From contig JAECUM010001147.1 in the NCBI GenBank assembly GCA_016617855.1, positions 62,001 to 126,000 of the forward strand: a DNA stretch of 64,000 nt. Reading direction: 5' to 3'. The translations under genes and the position numbers were made by a program. Positions within the stretch are counted from its first letter, which is position 1. Each line of letters opens with the position of its first letter. Below the pieces are notes generated by a model. It worked only from the letters and a program-made list of their open reading frames with translations, made no database searches and was not told the origin of the DNA. Below are positions 10,735 through 22,749 of this stretch, piece by piece. The DNA comes from Megalonaias nervosa (Eukaryota > Mollusca > Bivalvia > Unionida > Unionidae).

Positions 10735-12879
10735 AATTATCAAAGGCTTTGAGAACAATGGATTGTAACTTTGTAATTTTCAGAATCATTGTTTGCATGT
10801 ACCATCATGATGTTTGTTTATCGGATCTGACCAAAAATCCGTGAAACATGAGCTTCAACATTCTGGTGTAATTAGTGTATATACATAATGTTTAATTAGT
10901 ACTTGTGCTCCAAGCAATAGTTTACCGTCTTGTTGCTCCTTTGGGCTAAACATCTATGCATAAAGTGAAATGCACTTTAGAAGTATTTGAATTTTAACAG
11001 GAAAGTTTGCTGCCTGAAAACAAAAGCATAAATGTTTACATTCAGCTGTGCTTAATGTAGATTATTCATTCAGATAGATTATAATTGTACTTAAATCTAA
11101 AATCACAATGCAGATAATAAAAAGTTACTTAATACAAGCACTGTTTACAGCAGTTTAATTAGAATAAAGCACTAATGTAAATAAGCATTACACCTAATTT
11201 CATTTCAATTTTTCATCCTTTCCTTTTCAAAAATACGAGTACCTAAATACTTCATACTTTCTCTTTCCTCTCTGTTCTTTCTAATTTCAAAACACTTATC
11301 CATTTAGGCAATGAGTGGGACTGACAGCTACTGAATCCTGTGTATATAAATATGTAGTGGAACAATACAAAATGCTTAATAATTCTTAAATAAATTTCTT
11401 TTTTCAAAAAGGGTTACATTAAAACAAATGCATGCTAAATACAATATCTAACATAAATAATCAAGATAATTGACAAACAGCTGAGTTTTTGCTATCACTA
11501 GGTATGTGTCAGTAAGAAAACTGAGGTGGGGGTCTTTCTACATCACATGTGGCAAATTTTTAATTTAGTTTTTTAAAATTTGTGGTTGGAGCCACCATAA
11601 ATTCCATGATAATTGGCACGCCATGCAATAAGAACACCACAGTATTTACTACTTGCAATCCAATAAAAACTAAATCAATATTCAACTCAAATATCTTATT
11701 TTTCATGCATGTAGCACAGTATTCTAACTTTTATACCTCTGAACAGTGCTAGCTACATTGATCCAACCCACAGCCATGGTTACATTGGTTAGCCATAACA
11801 CTGCAATGCACCAAATGGAATATTGTGCTCTGATGAGTCAAAAAATGACAGGCAATGGAAATTAGTCTAACTGTTGTAAAAAATAACAGGTAATGGCAAC
11901 TGTTCTAACTGATGTGTAGCTGTTAATGTCCACATATTAAATATATCTGAAAATTTGTGTTGATTATTGACAGAAAAGATAATATTTTGTATTAAAATTT
12001 TAAAAAGCCCTGGAAAGTTGGGTGGGTGTGGGACAGGTATGCATGTTCTAAGGCCCAAGGAATGGCTCATCAACAATCACAATTTCAATTTACTTGAGGC
12101 TGAGTTGAGTCGATCACTTCTAGTATCAAGTCCTAACTTTGGTATCCATTTGCTGCAGTACTCGCACCAGCTGCTGAACAATGTGCAGTTTATATTGGTT
12201 CTTTATGACAAACTCCAGAAATAATAATAAACAATTACTGCTTAAAACTGTCACATGTCTGCAAACATAAAATAAATACAGAATACAGAATAAATAATTA
12301 TTACTTTAGGCTTTTATCAAAATCTTGCCTTGGATTCCCGCCTCCCCATTCTAAACAAGAAAATCTATATCTATGTGTATTTCTGGACACCATGAATATA
12401 AACTATAAATGTATGACTTGTGTCATGGTAAAATTCTTCATGTGCTTTTTCATTATGTTGCCAGTGTCTTAACCCCCTTGGTGGTTTAATCATTCCATAT
12501 CCTAACACCATCTATAGAACAATATACACATCTAATATGACTATCACAATTTAACATACATTGTAGACGTCTTATACTCTGATGATGTTGCCCCTCAAAA
12601 AACGATGCCCCTATCTCACTACCTGTTACAAAGGTATTGCAAAAAGTCAGGACAACTATATTTGTGATTGTAAATTAGGTATGCCCCAAACGAAGACATG
12701 TGGACCAATAAGACGAAGTCCCAAAAAGTTCAAAAATTTTATGAATTGGTAATAATGCTATAATTGTATGAAAATCTAACCAGGTCATCAATATATGCAT
12801 AAAAGTATGCATATCAAATTTTATTTGTCAACCTCCTGTATATTTTGCTAAATGATGCAATCAAGGTTTCTTGTTCTTG
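10735..12879. other. No gene seen
   Basis: AT-rich intron-like sequence after the Gypsy target duplication. Open frames are short and lack domains. I see no convincing exon. Confidence 0.5.
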
Positions 12880-12985
12880 TTGTTATGGGCTTAACACCAT
12901 TTTTCAGCCTATAAATGGCAGCCAGTATTGCTGGTAGGGGAAGAATCCAGCAAACACCACCAACCCATAGAAAACTACTGGCACA
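12880..12985 (+). repeat. Dispersed TTAACACCATTTTTCAG repeat, copy 1
   Basis: Reads GGGCTTAACACCATTTTTCAG, then ATAAATGGCAGCCAGTAT, then AGAATCC and GAAAACTACTGGCA. Related copies lie at 55178-55315 (plus) and 34527-34620 (minus, giving GAAGCTACTGACA). It is a short dispersed family with no coding capacity, possibly SINE-like. Confidence 0.55.
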
Positions 12986-14708
12986 AGATTTCTTGTCAAA
13001 GAATGTCTAAAAGTTTCAAAAACTGTTGTGATGGCCTGAAAAATGAACAAGATCTTCATCACAATATATCAATAAATATAAGCCAACCAAATTAAATCAT
13101 TCTAGCCAAGTACATCCTATTACCACATTACTACTCAGAAATTGTAACAGGATATGGCAGTATATCTAAAATGGTTTTTAAATGATAATGCAAATATTTT
13201 TGTCAAAAAAGTCAAAGCCCTAAAAAGTTTAAATAAACATGTAAAAAAAAATCATCATCCCACACCTTATTTTGATGAGTGTCATAAACTCATAGCTCTC
13301 GAGAGAACACGTCTCTCCCTGAGATCACAACCACAACATTTGTGTTACACTGATCAACATCAAGTCACACAGAATGAAACGTTTGTCAAAAATCGGTTAT
13401 TATCATTTGTGAAATGAAACAAAGTGCACTTTATTAATTCCCTTTTTTCCAATCAGTAAGTCCTAATAAAAATTCTTATCAGCTCTTGTGACAGGGCAAA
13501 TCAACTTCATGCCAAAATAAACATCCAGTCTGCTACTCACCAAGCGTTTGCCACATGAGTAATAGCTGATGACTGCATCAGTAACACCATTTAGAACAGT
13601 GTACAACATTATAAAGTTTTATGTGGATCTGTCGTTACTAATATTCTGAGGTGCTTTTTTAGTTATTATAATCTGTGGAAATTTACATAAAATATAATTT
13701 TAAGAAATACTTCATAATTAAATCAGCATCCTCTATATTGTTTGTATCCAAACAATAGAAGTAGGATAAATAAGTAATTTTACTTAACATTATATTTTCA
13801 ATCAGTCTTTAAGACAATCTCAATATTTAACTTATTTTGACCAATTTATTATTTATAAATTGGTTAGAAATAAATGGAAATAAAACCGTCTCTTGTAACA
13901 TTATGTCTTCTGTCTAAGATTACATGCATTTGCGCTTTTAGAGACATAAGTTATGAAGGATGCTAAGAAGTTTTAAGGGTCCAAAATCAACACATTCCAA
14001 GACTGAGGTTCTGTATATTTACAATGCCAATTAAGTATTGGAAAACAGTCATACACTAAATCTCATTTCTTTTATTCATAACCTAATAATTTATCATAAA
14101 ATGAACATGATTTCCCCCAGTTTGACTACTTTAGCTTTTGCAACAAAGTCTGTTCCAAAATGAAGATTATGATAAATGTAAGAAAAACTTTATGAATGCT
14201 AAATTGAATTTTTAAATTTAATTTTTCCTATAAACTTGAGTTATCTATTTGCTAATGATGTTGCTCTGCAATATATTATTTTCTCCGGTGCAAGTGTACA
14301 ATGGTGTCACAGGAAGAAATAGACTTCTTTGAGGTGCATCAAAATGGGCAATATAGTAAATGATCTTTACAAAAAGGAGTTGTCTGGACGAAAGTTCTCT
14401 CAGAAAAGTTTGAGGGAATATATCAATGTCATTTGTTATCCATACTTTGCTAAAACAACTAATGTTTCTAAAGTAACAACTATGAATTTATGAAGTATAT
14501 TTCTGAAAAGGCGAGAGTAAGTGCTTAAGTGCATCAAAAGCGAGGAGTCTATGATACAAATTGCTGTAATAATGATCTGATACACTAATCTGATCATATA
14601 AATATGAATAAAATAATGCCTAATATATTCCATTATTCTACCCCATGTGTTTTTTTTACTTATAGTAAGTAAATGTGTTTTAAAAAATGTCAAAATTGAT
14701 GTAATGGC
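12986..14708. other. No gene seen
   Basis: AT-rich sequence. One open frame of 87 codons on the plus strand (13154-13417) has no domain or splice support and is probably chance. Confidence 0.45.
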
Positions 14709-15154
14709 CATCTTCGCTAACCAAGGTTTCGATGTGATAATACTATATACACCTTGGCATATTGAGAAGGTATTTCTGTGCTTCGGGTCTATGAATTTCA
14801 TTGGATGCGGCTGCAACCCAATCAAAATCAAGCTGTTCAAATTTGAACAATGTTCTTATATGATCAAGACAACGGGGAGCACACAACTTGAATGGACTGA
14901 TAAATAAGCAGTTGTCCAGTGCTGGGCAGTGTTTGCACAAATACCTTTCACTCAAATACACCTGTAATGGCTTCCCCCTGGTACATTTTGGCCCATGTAC
15001 AATGCACCATGCTATTGGTTAGCTGGCATTACATAGTAAGGGAGGCAACTCATGAAATCCAATAGATGTCGCTAGGACAAAGAACTAAAATATCTGCTTG
15101 ATCCACCAAGGTGTAGATATGGTTATTATATCAGAACCTTGGCTAGCAAAGATG
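14709..15154. mobile_element. MITE with ~49-bp terminal inverted repeats
   Basis: The left end CATCTTCGCTAACCAAGG (from 14709) continues to ATATACACCTTGG (14757). The right end is its reverse complement with few changes: CCAAGGTGTAGATAT (from 15106) to CTTGGCTAGCAAAGATG (15154). The 445-bp body has no transposase, so it is a non-autonomous DNA transposon. I did not find an unambiguous target duplication. Confidence 0.65.
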
Positions 15155-15542
15155 TGTAATAACATACACAATACCCATCTAATAGTATTACCTACATATG
15201 CATCCAAATATGCTAGCTTAATTTAATTTGTCTATGCAATGTGAATTTTCTGCAATCTTGCTAACATGCTTCTCTTGACAAAATGACAGACATACATATA
15301 TACCGGTGAAGGATTGATGGATAGGCAGACCCAAATCAAGATGCCTATAAAAAAAAAAATCAAAACCTAGTTGGACTTAAGTCATCAAGCTAGGTATTTC
15401 TTACAGAGGTGGGCAAAAGGTTTAAATTATGTGGCAATTTTTTCACCCATAAAATGGGTGCAGTTTCTGAACAAATGGGCTTTCTTGCAACCAAGGACCA
15501 ACAGACTGTGATAAAATTAAAGGTGTCATTTCTTTTGGAAAT

Positions 15543-15850
15543 ATGGCCTAGTGGTTAGAGCATCCACCTCAGATGCGGGAGGTCATGGGTTCAAACACTG
15601 GCCAAACCATACCAAAGACTTGTAAAAATGGTACTAGTAGTTGCCTCGCTTGGCACTCAGCATTAAGAGGTTAGTGTTAGGACTGGTCAGCCTGTTGTCA
15701 GGATAATGTGGCTGGGTGGGACATGATGCTACATGTCTGTGGCATGATGCCCCAGTGCTAGACATCGCTATAAACTGTCACAATGTAAACACCGTAGCAA
15801 TATGACTGAAAAATTCTTAAAGCTATGTTAAAAATCCAGAACACATACAC
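15543..15850 (+). repeat. tRNA-derived SINE, copy B (plus)
   Basis: The head TGGCCTAGTGGTTAGAGCAT matches an A box, and GGTCATGGGTTCAAACACTGG matches a B box. The body GTCAGGATAATGTGGCTGGG, GATGCCCCAGTG and ATATGACTGAAAAATTC is shared with copies at 3216-3520 and 59568-59850. Confidence 0.75.
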
Positions 15851-16138
15851 ATTCTTTTGCAAATAAAATCAGATAAAATGACATTTATATGCATATCAAG
15901 TTTTACCACAATATACATATATACTGATGTAAAAAATACAGCACAGTTTTAAAAAGGTATTTTAGTGATGTATATAGAGACAGAGGCAAAGAAAACCGAA
16001 AGAGCAGAGACAAGAATCTACAAAGTTTGGGGTTTTTGCAATGGGTAGGGGAGAAGCTCACCAATATCTAGCTCGAAAATGAATTTAGAAAATAACTGTC
16101 TAGGAAAGATGACTGTAACAGTTTAACTGTATACTCAC

Positions 16139-16189
16139 TTCTTTTGGAGTCTCAACATCACTGAAGCCACTAAATGACTGTTGGTCACT
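16139..16189 (-). CDS. Host gene internal exon, 17 codons
   Basis: A 51-nt exon, phase 0 at both ends, with acceptor TATGCTTTCAG before base 16189 and a consensus donor GTGAGTAT after base 16139. It encodes SDQQSFSGFSDVETPKE, a Ser/Asp-rich acidic peptide. Because its phase matches the exon at 1154-1312 on the same strand, the two may be consecutive or near-consecutive exons of one gene. No family recognised. Confidence 0.6.
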
Positions 16190-16434
16190 CTGAAAGCATA
16201 ATATTATACATTGGTCAGGTCTTACAGTGATGCAATCTTTATACTGTATATAGCAATTTTCATTGTGACCTCCAAAAACAAGAGACCCAGGTTGGCCTGA
16301 TGTCTCTAACCTGCTAGCTGACCTATGTCAGCTTGTGAATGCAAATTCACACATATCGAACCTTTAGAGAGAAAGAAATGCTAGGATCACATACCATAGT
16401 TCTTAAAATTTCTATTAATGTTTCTGTCATTTAC

Positions 16435-16457
16435 CTTCTTCCTAGACCACACTTTCC
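16435..16457 (-). CDS. Possible 23-nt micro-exon of the host gene
   Basis: Read on the minus strand, CATTCTTTTAAGCAG precedes base 16457 and GTAAATGA follows base 16435, so both splice signals are good. In the phase needed to join the exon at 16139-16189 it reads KVWSRKK after a split codon. The short length makes chance agreement possible. Confidence 0.3.
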
Positions 16458-16866
16458 CTGCTTAAAAGAATGAGTCATTTATTCGATCTGCATTGACACC
16501 TGCATCGAACTTGCAATCCAAAGAGTGTGCATTCAATACCTGCTCAGGCCAGCCTGGGTTGTCAGTCTCAGTGTGTCCTTGAGAAAGGCCATTAGGAATA
16601 GTGTTACCAGTTGTATAACCCCAGGTGGGTGAAACTTAAGGCGTAGGGAATATTGTATTCAGAAATAACAAAACTAGCTGTGACTGGTGCATTATGTAAG
16701 AGTTGTAGTTTCTGTCAGGCTTAAAAAAAGTCGAGTTTCTTGGCAGCATGTAAGATTATACTAATTCAGAGCTAGATCATATTTTGTTTGTATTTTATGA
16801 TTTTTTTAAAAATGTGATACACATCATTGAAAATACATCTGTTGTAACTAGACAACTCTTACACCT

Positions 16867-17050
16867 AGCAGCAGAGAGGGTGAACAGACCACTTTGCTAG
16901 AGACCTTATTTTTGAAATTTAAGGGTTCCTACGAAGGCTGAAAAAAAAGTTTTTGCCTTAACAGTAAAAACTTCTCTAATTGACCAGATTTTTTCTGATT
17001 TTTTCACAATCTGGTCACTACGCGTTGGTCGTTCACCCTCTCTGCTGCTA
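16867..17050 (+). repeat. Polinton left terminal inverted repeat
   Basis: Begins AGCAGCAGAGAGGGTGAAC and, unusually, also ends with the reverse complement of that 19-mer (17032-17050). The interior (GACCTTATTTTTGAAATTTA, TTCCTACGAAGGCTG) matches the right terminal repeat in inverted orientation, roughly 80-85% identical by eye. Confidence 0.9.
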
Positions 17051-17061
17051 CCTTGATAAAA

Positions 17062-17734
17062 TCAAGGACCAAAGATTTTATCAAGACCTATTCGATATCT
17101 AGATCTTGGATCATGTAGATTTATTGTTATAAATCCAAACGGAACAGCTTGTGCTTTTGAAAAGAAGTTTTTAAATTTAATCATGTCCATGTCGCCTGAA
17201 CACCAAGTATAATAAATATTCTGTAGAGTATAATTATCTACGCCATTAAACACAACCAAAATATTGCAGTTGTCTCTGATTACTTTTGGAATTTGTGTAT
17301 ATCTCTGGGTAACATAAATCACGTCCGTGTTTTTATGTCTACCTCGAGAAAATATTCTAGCTGGATTTGATTGCTTGTCCAGCATCACATCATCATACAC
17401 TACTAAATTATTAATGAATCCATCTAGATCATCTACAGATGGTGCTTCATCAATATCGGTTATAAAATCAATAATATCATTTCCGTCTTCGTCCAGTAGT
17501 TTTGCATTTTTATTAAAATCCTTAAGTACTTCATAGCATCCTCTGATCATCTACAGATGGTGCTACTAAATACAGTTTGTTCCACTTGAGCCATCTCATT
17601 ATCAGATTAAGCAATAATTGCGTCTTTCCACTTCCAGATGGGCCTATTATAATCATTCTGATAGAATTTGGTAGCGCTGGATGGTGCTTTACTGGCTCTT
17701 GTTTTCTTGTCGCTGAAAAGTCAATTATATCCAT
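17062..17734 (-). pseudogene. FtsK/HerA-type genome-packaging ATPase (one frame break)
   Basis: Minus-strand P-loop ATPase, about 224 codons in two overlapping frames that meet near 17545. The first part (from 17734) holds Walker A in IGPSGSGKTQLLL about 30 residues in. The second holds Walker B as LVVYDDVM, followed by RGRHKNTDVIYVTQRY, the sensor-like segment of the A32/HerA packaging family. In adintoviruses and Polintons this ATPase drives DNA into the capsid. It starts 12 nt from the divergent PLA2 gene (17747), so both probably share an AT-rich promoter. A 20-bp direct repeat (17427-17446 and 17545-17564) overlaps the frame break. Length and motifs fit the family; the copy is inactive as it stands. 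Confidence 0.88.
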
Positions 17735-17746
17735 ATAATAAATAAT

Positions 17747-18249
17747 ATGAGTCTATATTGTGTTCGATGCAGAGCACCTACACATACTGCTGAATTAACG
17801 ACAATAACAACAAAAAATAAAAGACGCGCACTTACAGGTAAGTGTGTGAAATGTGGCACCAAGAAATATAAATTTATTCCAACAAAGACAGGTGGGGGGA
17901 TATTGCTGCTTCGTTAGGAAAATTACCAGGAACTCCATGGGCTAAATGCCCCGGTGAGAAACATTTACCCGGATATAATTATTGTGGTCCTGGAACTCGT
18001 CTCGATATCCGACTCGATAACCAAGATCAACCAAAACCAGGAGAGTATCCAGTAAATAAGATTGATCAAGCGTGTCACGTTCATGATGTCGCGTATAAAA
18101 GTAATGATTTGCAACAACGACATCTTGCAGATGTGAAATTGATTCACGCATTAAATTCTACACCTAATAAATCTCTCAGAGATAAATTCGCTAGTTTTCT
18201 AATAAAAACCGCTATGAAAGGTAAACAAGTGCTAGGGGCTGGCAATTAA
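17747..18249 (+). pseudogene. Zinc-ribbon plus phospholipase A2-like protein (one frame break)
   Basis: The plus-strand start at 17747 opens MSLYCVRCRAPTHT and, about 30 residues later, GKCVKCGTKKYKF, a CxxC...CxxC ribbon like DUF5679. After a frame break in a G run at about 17892, the second half reads NYCGPGTRLD and ACHVHDVAY, the calcium-loop and His-Asp motifs of the parvovirus-VP1-type phospholipase A2 fold. In viruses this domain cuts phospholipid during endosome escape; here that role is inferred. It ends 14 nt before the integrase start, so the two are probably one plus-strand unit. A second PLA2-integrase pair lies in the remnant at 35.5-36.7 kb. The key motif residues are present, but the frame is broken. 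Confidence 0.85.
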
Positions 18250-18263
18250 ATTATATAACTATC

Positions 18264-19249
18264 ATGATGGAATCTGTTTATTATTCCCCGAGAGGGTATT
18301 GGAGAGGTAAAGCAGCAATCAGTAAACTTGCTGAAGCAGCAAAAGTTTCACGTAATGTTGCTGCATCATGGTTAGCACGACAGGCAATATGGCAAATCTA
18401 TCTACCACCACCTAAAAAAATTCATTACGCACATTTTGATCTCAGTATCCCCAATGAAGTTCATCAAGCAGATATTTTGTTTTTACCACATGATACTGTT
18501 AAAACACGTGGACGAAAATCACGCAAGTACAAATACGCATTGACTGTTGTTGACGTTGCAAGTAGATATAAAGAAGCGGAACCATTATCAACAAAACAGC
18601 ATCTGAAGTTGCATCTGCGTTTGAGCGAATTTATCAACGTGGTGGTCTACGATGGCCACAGTTATTACAAGTTGATCCTGGCAAAGAATTTCTTGGTGCA
18701 GTATTATCTTTGATGAAGCGACATAACGTTAAAATCAGACGAGGACATACCGAAATTCATCGTGATCAAGCAATTGTTGAACGATTTAATCGAACACTTG
18801 CTGAGCGGTTATTCGGATATCAATACGCAAAGGAAATATCTACTGACTTTAAGTCGGGTGAGCGATCTCGTGAATGGGTTGCAAGGTTACCAAGTGTGAT
18901 ATCTGCGCTAAATAATGAAATTACTCGTGCAATTTCCATGAAACCTTCTAATGCAATAACAAAAAAATATATACCTCGTAGCGATAACGTACAAAGCCGT
19001 GAACAACCAGTATTAGGTAATGTAACTGTGAGATATTTATACGAACCAGGGGAGCTTGAGGGTGGGAAAAAAAGAGCTACTGACCCTATCTGGAGCGTGA
19101 CCACACATACAATTTCTAGCGTGGTTAGATCCACTGGAAGACCTGCCATATACAGACTAGATTCTACTGCCCCTCAGCGTGGATTTGTACGTGAACAATT
19201 ACAAGTAATTCCTGCAGATACACAATTACCACCACGTTCACTTATGTAA
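18264..19249 (+). pseudogene. Polinton RVE-family integrase (one frame break)
   Basis: Plus-strand DDE integrase in two frames that meet near 18600, at an A run. An N-terminal helical region (LAEAAKVSRNVAASWLARQA) precedes the core. The first catalytic Asp lies in NEVHQADILFLP. TVVDVASRYKEAEPL follows. The second Asp (VDPGKEF) falls in the short third-frame stretch between the two open pieces. The Glu lies in QAIVERFNRTLAERL. The C-terminal part has a basic PSNAIT...VRYLYEPGE segment as in retrovirus-like integrases. It inserts element DNA between terminal repeats. Its 3' end overlaps the convergent polymerase gene by 12 nt. All three catalytic residues are encoded, but not in one frame. Confidence 0.9.
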
Positions 19250-22200
19250 ATTAGCGCCCCGGCGTCGATTACATTCAAGACAGGTCAGCATCACATTTTC
19301 ACGTGTATGACCAAGATCACTATTAATTCTGTCTACGGTAAATTGTCTTGGATTATTATTCGAATACTGCCATAGCATCTTACAGTTACAGCTTGCACAA
19401 TGATTATTCTGTAGTTGCTTTAGTGTTATAATAAATTCAGTATCAATATCAAAATCACGCTTATTTTTTTTGTCACATTGTTTATAACCAGCTAATTTTT
19501 TCTTTATTACAACATCGTCATTAGTAATTTCCTCAGTTATCACGTAATCTATAATAACCCTATGTAGTTGAGTTATTCTTCTAACACGAGATACTGCAAG
19601 ATAGACTAAGTTTGACCATTCGATACGATCATCTACAATCCAGATATTTGTATCAGAGATAGTTAATCCCTGTGACGAATGAATCGTTATAGCGTATCCT
19701 AACATCCACGGTGATTTTTCCATGTTTAATGCGCTCTCAACAACATCAATGGCAACCAAAACAATGTCATTCAGTACAAGATTTTGTACTCGGACATTTT
19801 CAGCGTCTCCACCTGGTATTTCAACTTCAATATTCTGTCGTCGAGTATCTACTGGGCGATAGCACAAAGGTACAGGTAACGTTGGAAACTTTTCTTTATG
19901 TAACGTAAATAATTTCTTTTGCAGTTCATCACGAACTATCTTTCTACTTGCGACTATCAAATCAGCAGGTCTCCATAAAATCCAAAAATCATTCATAGTT
20001 GTCTCTGGAATTACTTTACGCATAATCTCACATTGTTTTTTTATCTGGCTGTAGTCTGATTAATCTTTTAAACTCTTTCAGCGGCTCATCAGTAGCTCTA
20101 TGGTCATCATATATTTCTTCATAATAATCTACATTATTCTTTAGCCATTCATGTGGAGACTGTCCAACAAAGGGTGGTGGTTGACCATGATCGCCACACA
20201 TAATCACAGCAGTATTCTTCAATAACAACCAATCAAGAAATGTTTTTAGTGTTTCTAACGACACCGTGCATATCTCGTCCCATATAATATACCTAGGTAT
20301 ATATTTTTCACCCATCCGCGATGGAGTCCACGTGTCTCCGCACCATCTAAAGAAACTGTGATATGTACATGATTTTACTCCTCGTTGCTTTATTTCTCTA
20401 GCAAGTTTATGTGTAGGTGTCAAAACAATTATATCTGAGTTATTATTCATAAATAAGTTAATCGCACGAGTTGTTTTACCTGAACCACCACACCCATTAA
20501 GATAAACGGTCTTATGTCTAGCCACAGGATCGTACACAGATGGTGCAGATGACTTTGATGTTTGATTATTATTTCTGTAATATATTTCCTTAATTTCAAC
20601 ATCAGCAGATTCAGAATAACTAAGCATATTTTCTTGTTTTATCCTCCACGTCCCCCATTCACCATTACCGAGTAGCGGTTTTAATAAATCTTTATATTTT
20701 TTATGTATATAAAATGAATCCGTAGCGACTCTGACAGCGTGACGAGGAAATCTATTTATCATCGATAGTAGGTTTATCGAAACATAAGCTAACATCGAAG
20801 ATCTTAAATGAGTAAATTGTGGTGAGTCGCCATCAAGGTAGCTCACAATGGTACCTAGTTTTGTTCCATCTGATAAATAAGCATTACATCGACTTATAAA
20901 TGTGTTTTTCTCCGTTGTATCAGGTGATTATAAAATCTAGTTCAGCGTCGTCCATAATCAATCTTGTACACGCTCGTTTATAATCGTATGAACCACCTTG
21001 AGTAAACTTACCGATTATCTTTCTACCAAGATCTTTTGCAAGTTTTTCATCGTACTCGTTCCTGCATTTACTTATTTTAATGACATGATCTTCATCAATA
21101 TCAGGGAATTCTTTCCTGGCATCATCGACACTAAATCTGTCCGGTTCTGGTAACCAAACTTGCTTCTGTGAACTATACGATATAATTGCTTCAGTTACCA
21201 TCAACGATATTAAAAATCCAGCATCAAGCATATACCGCAATAGTACTATCGGAACCCAACATTTTTCTGAAAAATGTCTTCCAAACCAAACATAAGTAAT
21301 CGCATGGAGACCCTCTCTAAACTCGAATGATTCTACATAAGCAAATCCTGTTAAGTCAAAATCTGGTCCTTCCATGGGAAGGGGTCCGTTTATTGCAACC
21401 CTGGTCATCTCATGTGTAGGATGTCAGAATCTCTTAAAGTATTTAGAACATTCTCCATATCCAAGAAAACTCCCAGGATAACATGCAGCCATATCAACTG
21501 AGATAACATCATTATAATCGTATTTGGTGTTCCATAATCCACCGTGACCATATTCTATACAACTTTTCTTGACATCTTCAAGGAATTCTGATCGTGTCGT
21601 TTTCCATGAATTTTCTCCTGAGCGAAATGAGCCGCTACAGATGGAACTGTAAAACAATTATTTAATAATTGTCTAATTTTGACATCGTCTGAAGTATATT
21701 CACGCCAAAGGCGCTGCGCAAGATGTTCCATTTCTTCATGAAGAAATTCTGTACGATAAATATCACCGTTAGGCCGTACAAACTGATCGTAATGATCATA
21801 TTCCGAACTCTGAAATAACCAAACGGATACAGGGTCACTTTTACTTATATTTCTGATAAAATCAAATATATCACCATCATAAAACTTAACTTTTCTATCT
21901 CGTGGAAATATCATTACAGCATTAGTCCATGCATGTGCATTATGATCAACGATTGTTATAGGGTTTCCATTTTTTATATATTTTGGTTCCTATAATATCT
22001 CTCCGGTTAGTGTTTTTACTGTTATTGGAAATCTTAATAACTTTTCTAGTTCAGCAACATCCTTAATAGATGCACCAGCATCTTTAACCGTTTCTGCCCA
22101 TGTGTTTATTTTTTATGTCTTAAATCTGTTAAGCCATTACCACGTATCGCATTTGTAAAATGTTCTGTAACTCGTTCAGCTACACAGTTTATTCTTGATA

Positions 22201-22705
22201 TTTTCATCGGCTTGAGATCCGCAACATTAGGTTTATCATTTAGCGAATATATTGCGTAGACAACTGCAGTCGCTGGATAATCTTGTACATAGTAAGATTT
22301 ATCAATGCCAGTAAGTATTCCAGGTTTGGATCTGTTATTTAAGAGAACAATATTACCCCCGGACTGCACACGGACTGGATCACGCTTATCACGAATAATC
22401 TAGATATCGTCATCTGTCTCTACAATAAACTTTATTAAAATGAAATATTTTTGATTATCAAGGTGATTAATAATTACGTTTCCTCGTTTGTCGTTCATCA
22501 TATTAACGATATGTCCTATCCTGAAAGTTGACCATACATGAGCAGCACCATCGTCACGAAATTCCTTTTTGGCTTCACGGATACGTTTAGCTATATCCGC
22601 ATTTGTTAAAGCTAGATCTTGCATCGAAACACTAAATTTATATTCTGGTAGTCTGTCAAGGTCAAACCTAGCAGGGGAAGGTTCAATAACGGATAATTCC
22701 TCCAT
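19238..22705 (-). pseudogene. Family B DNA polymerase-SF1 helicase-HNH fusion (several breaks)
   Basis: A minus-strand coding region of about 1155 codons. The polymerase comes first: motif A SVDMAACYPGSF near 21500, a KIIGKFTQGG segment near 21000 and motif C RVATDSFYI near 20730. An SF1 helicase follows with no room for a separate start: Walker A GGSGKTT (about 20490), IIWDEIC, CGDHGQPPP, TIHSSQG and LAVSRVR. The end is an HNH module (CASC, FTVDRINSD, CLECNRRRG). Such polymerase-helicase fusions exist in other eukaryotic elements as far as I recall, but I cannot verify that here. Stops lie at 22400-22402, 21990-21992 and 21424-21426; frame breaks lie near 22108, 21635, 20922 and 20030. The protein would replicate the element, probably protein-primed. 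Confidence 0.87.
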
Positions 22706-22749
22706 ATAATTAAAACAAATATTTAAATTAAAATTTTAGTATATATATA
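22706..22749. promoter_or_regulatory. Divergent AT-rich promoter region
   Basis: 44 bp between the polymerase gene (minus) and the zinc-ribbon gene (plus), made almost only of A and T and ending in TATATATATA just before the start at 22750. Comparable AT boxes precede most gene starts in this element. Confidence 0.4.

Noticed and set aside
14436..14961. Open frames of 70-134 codons on both strands
   Set aside because: They lie in or next to the inverted ends of the MITE and have no domain.
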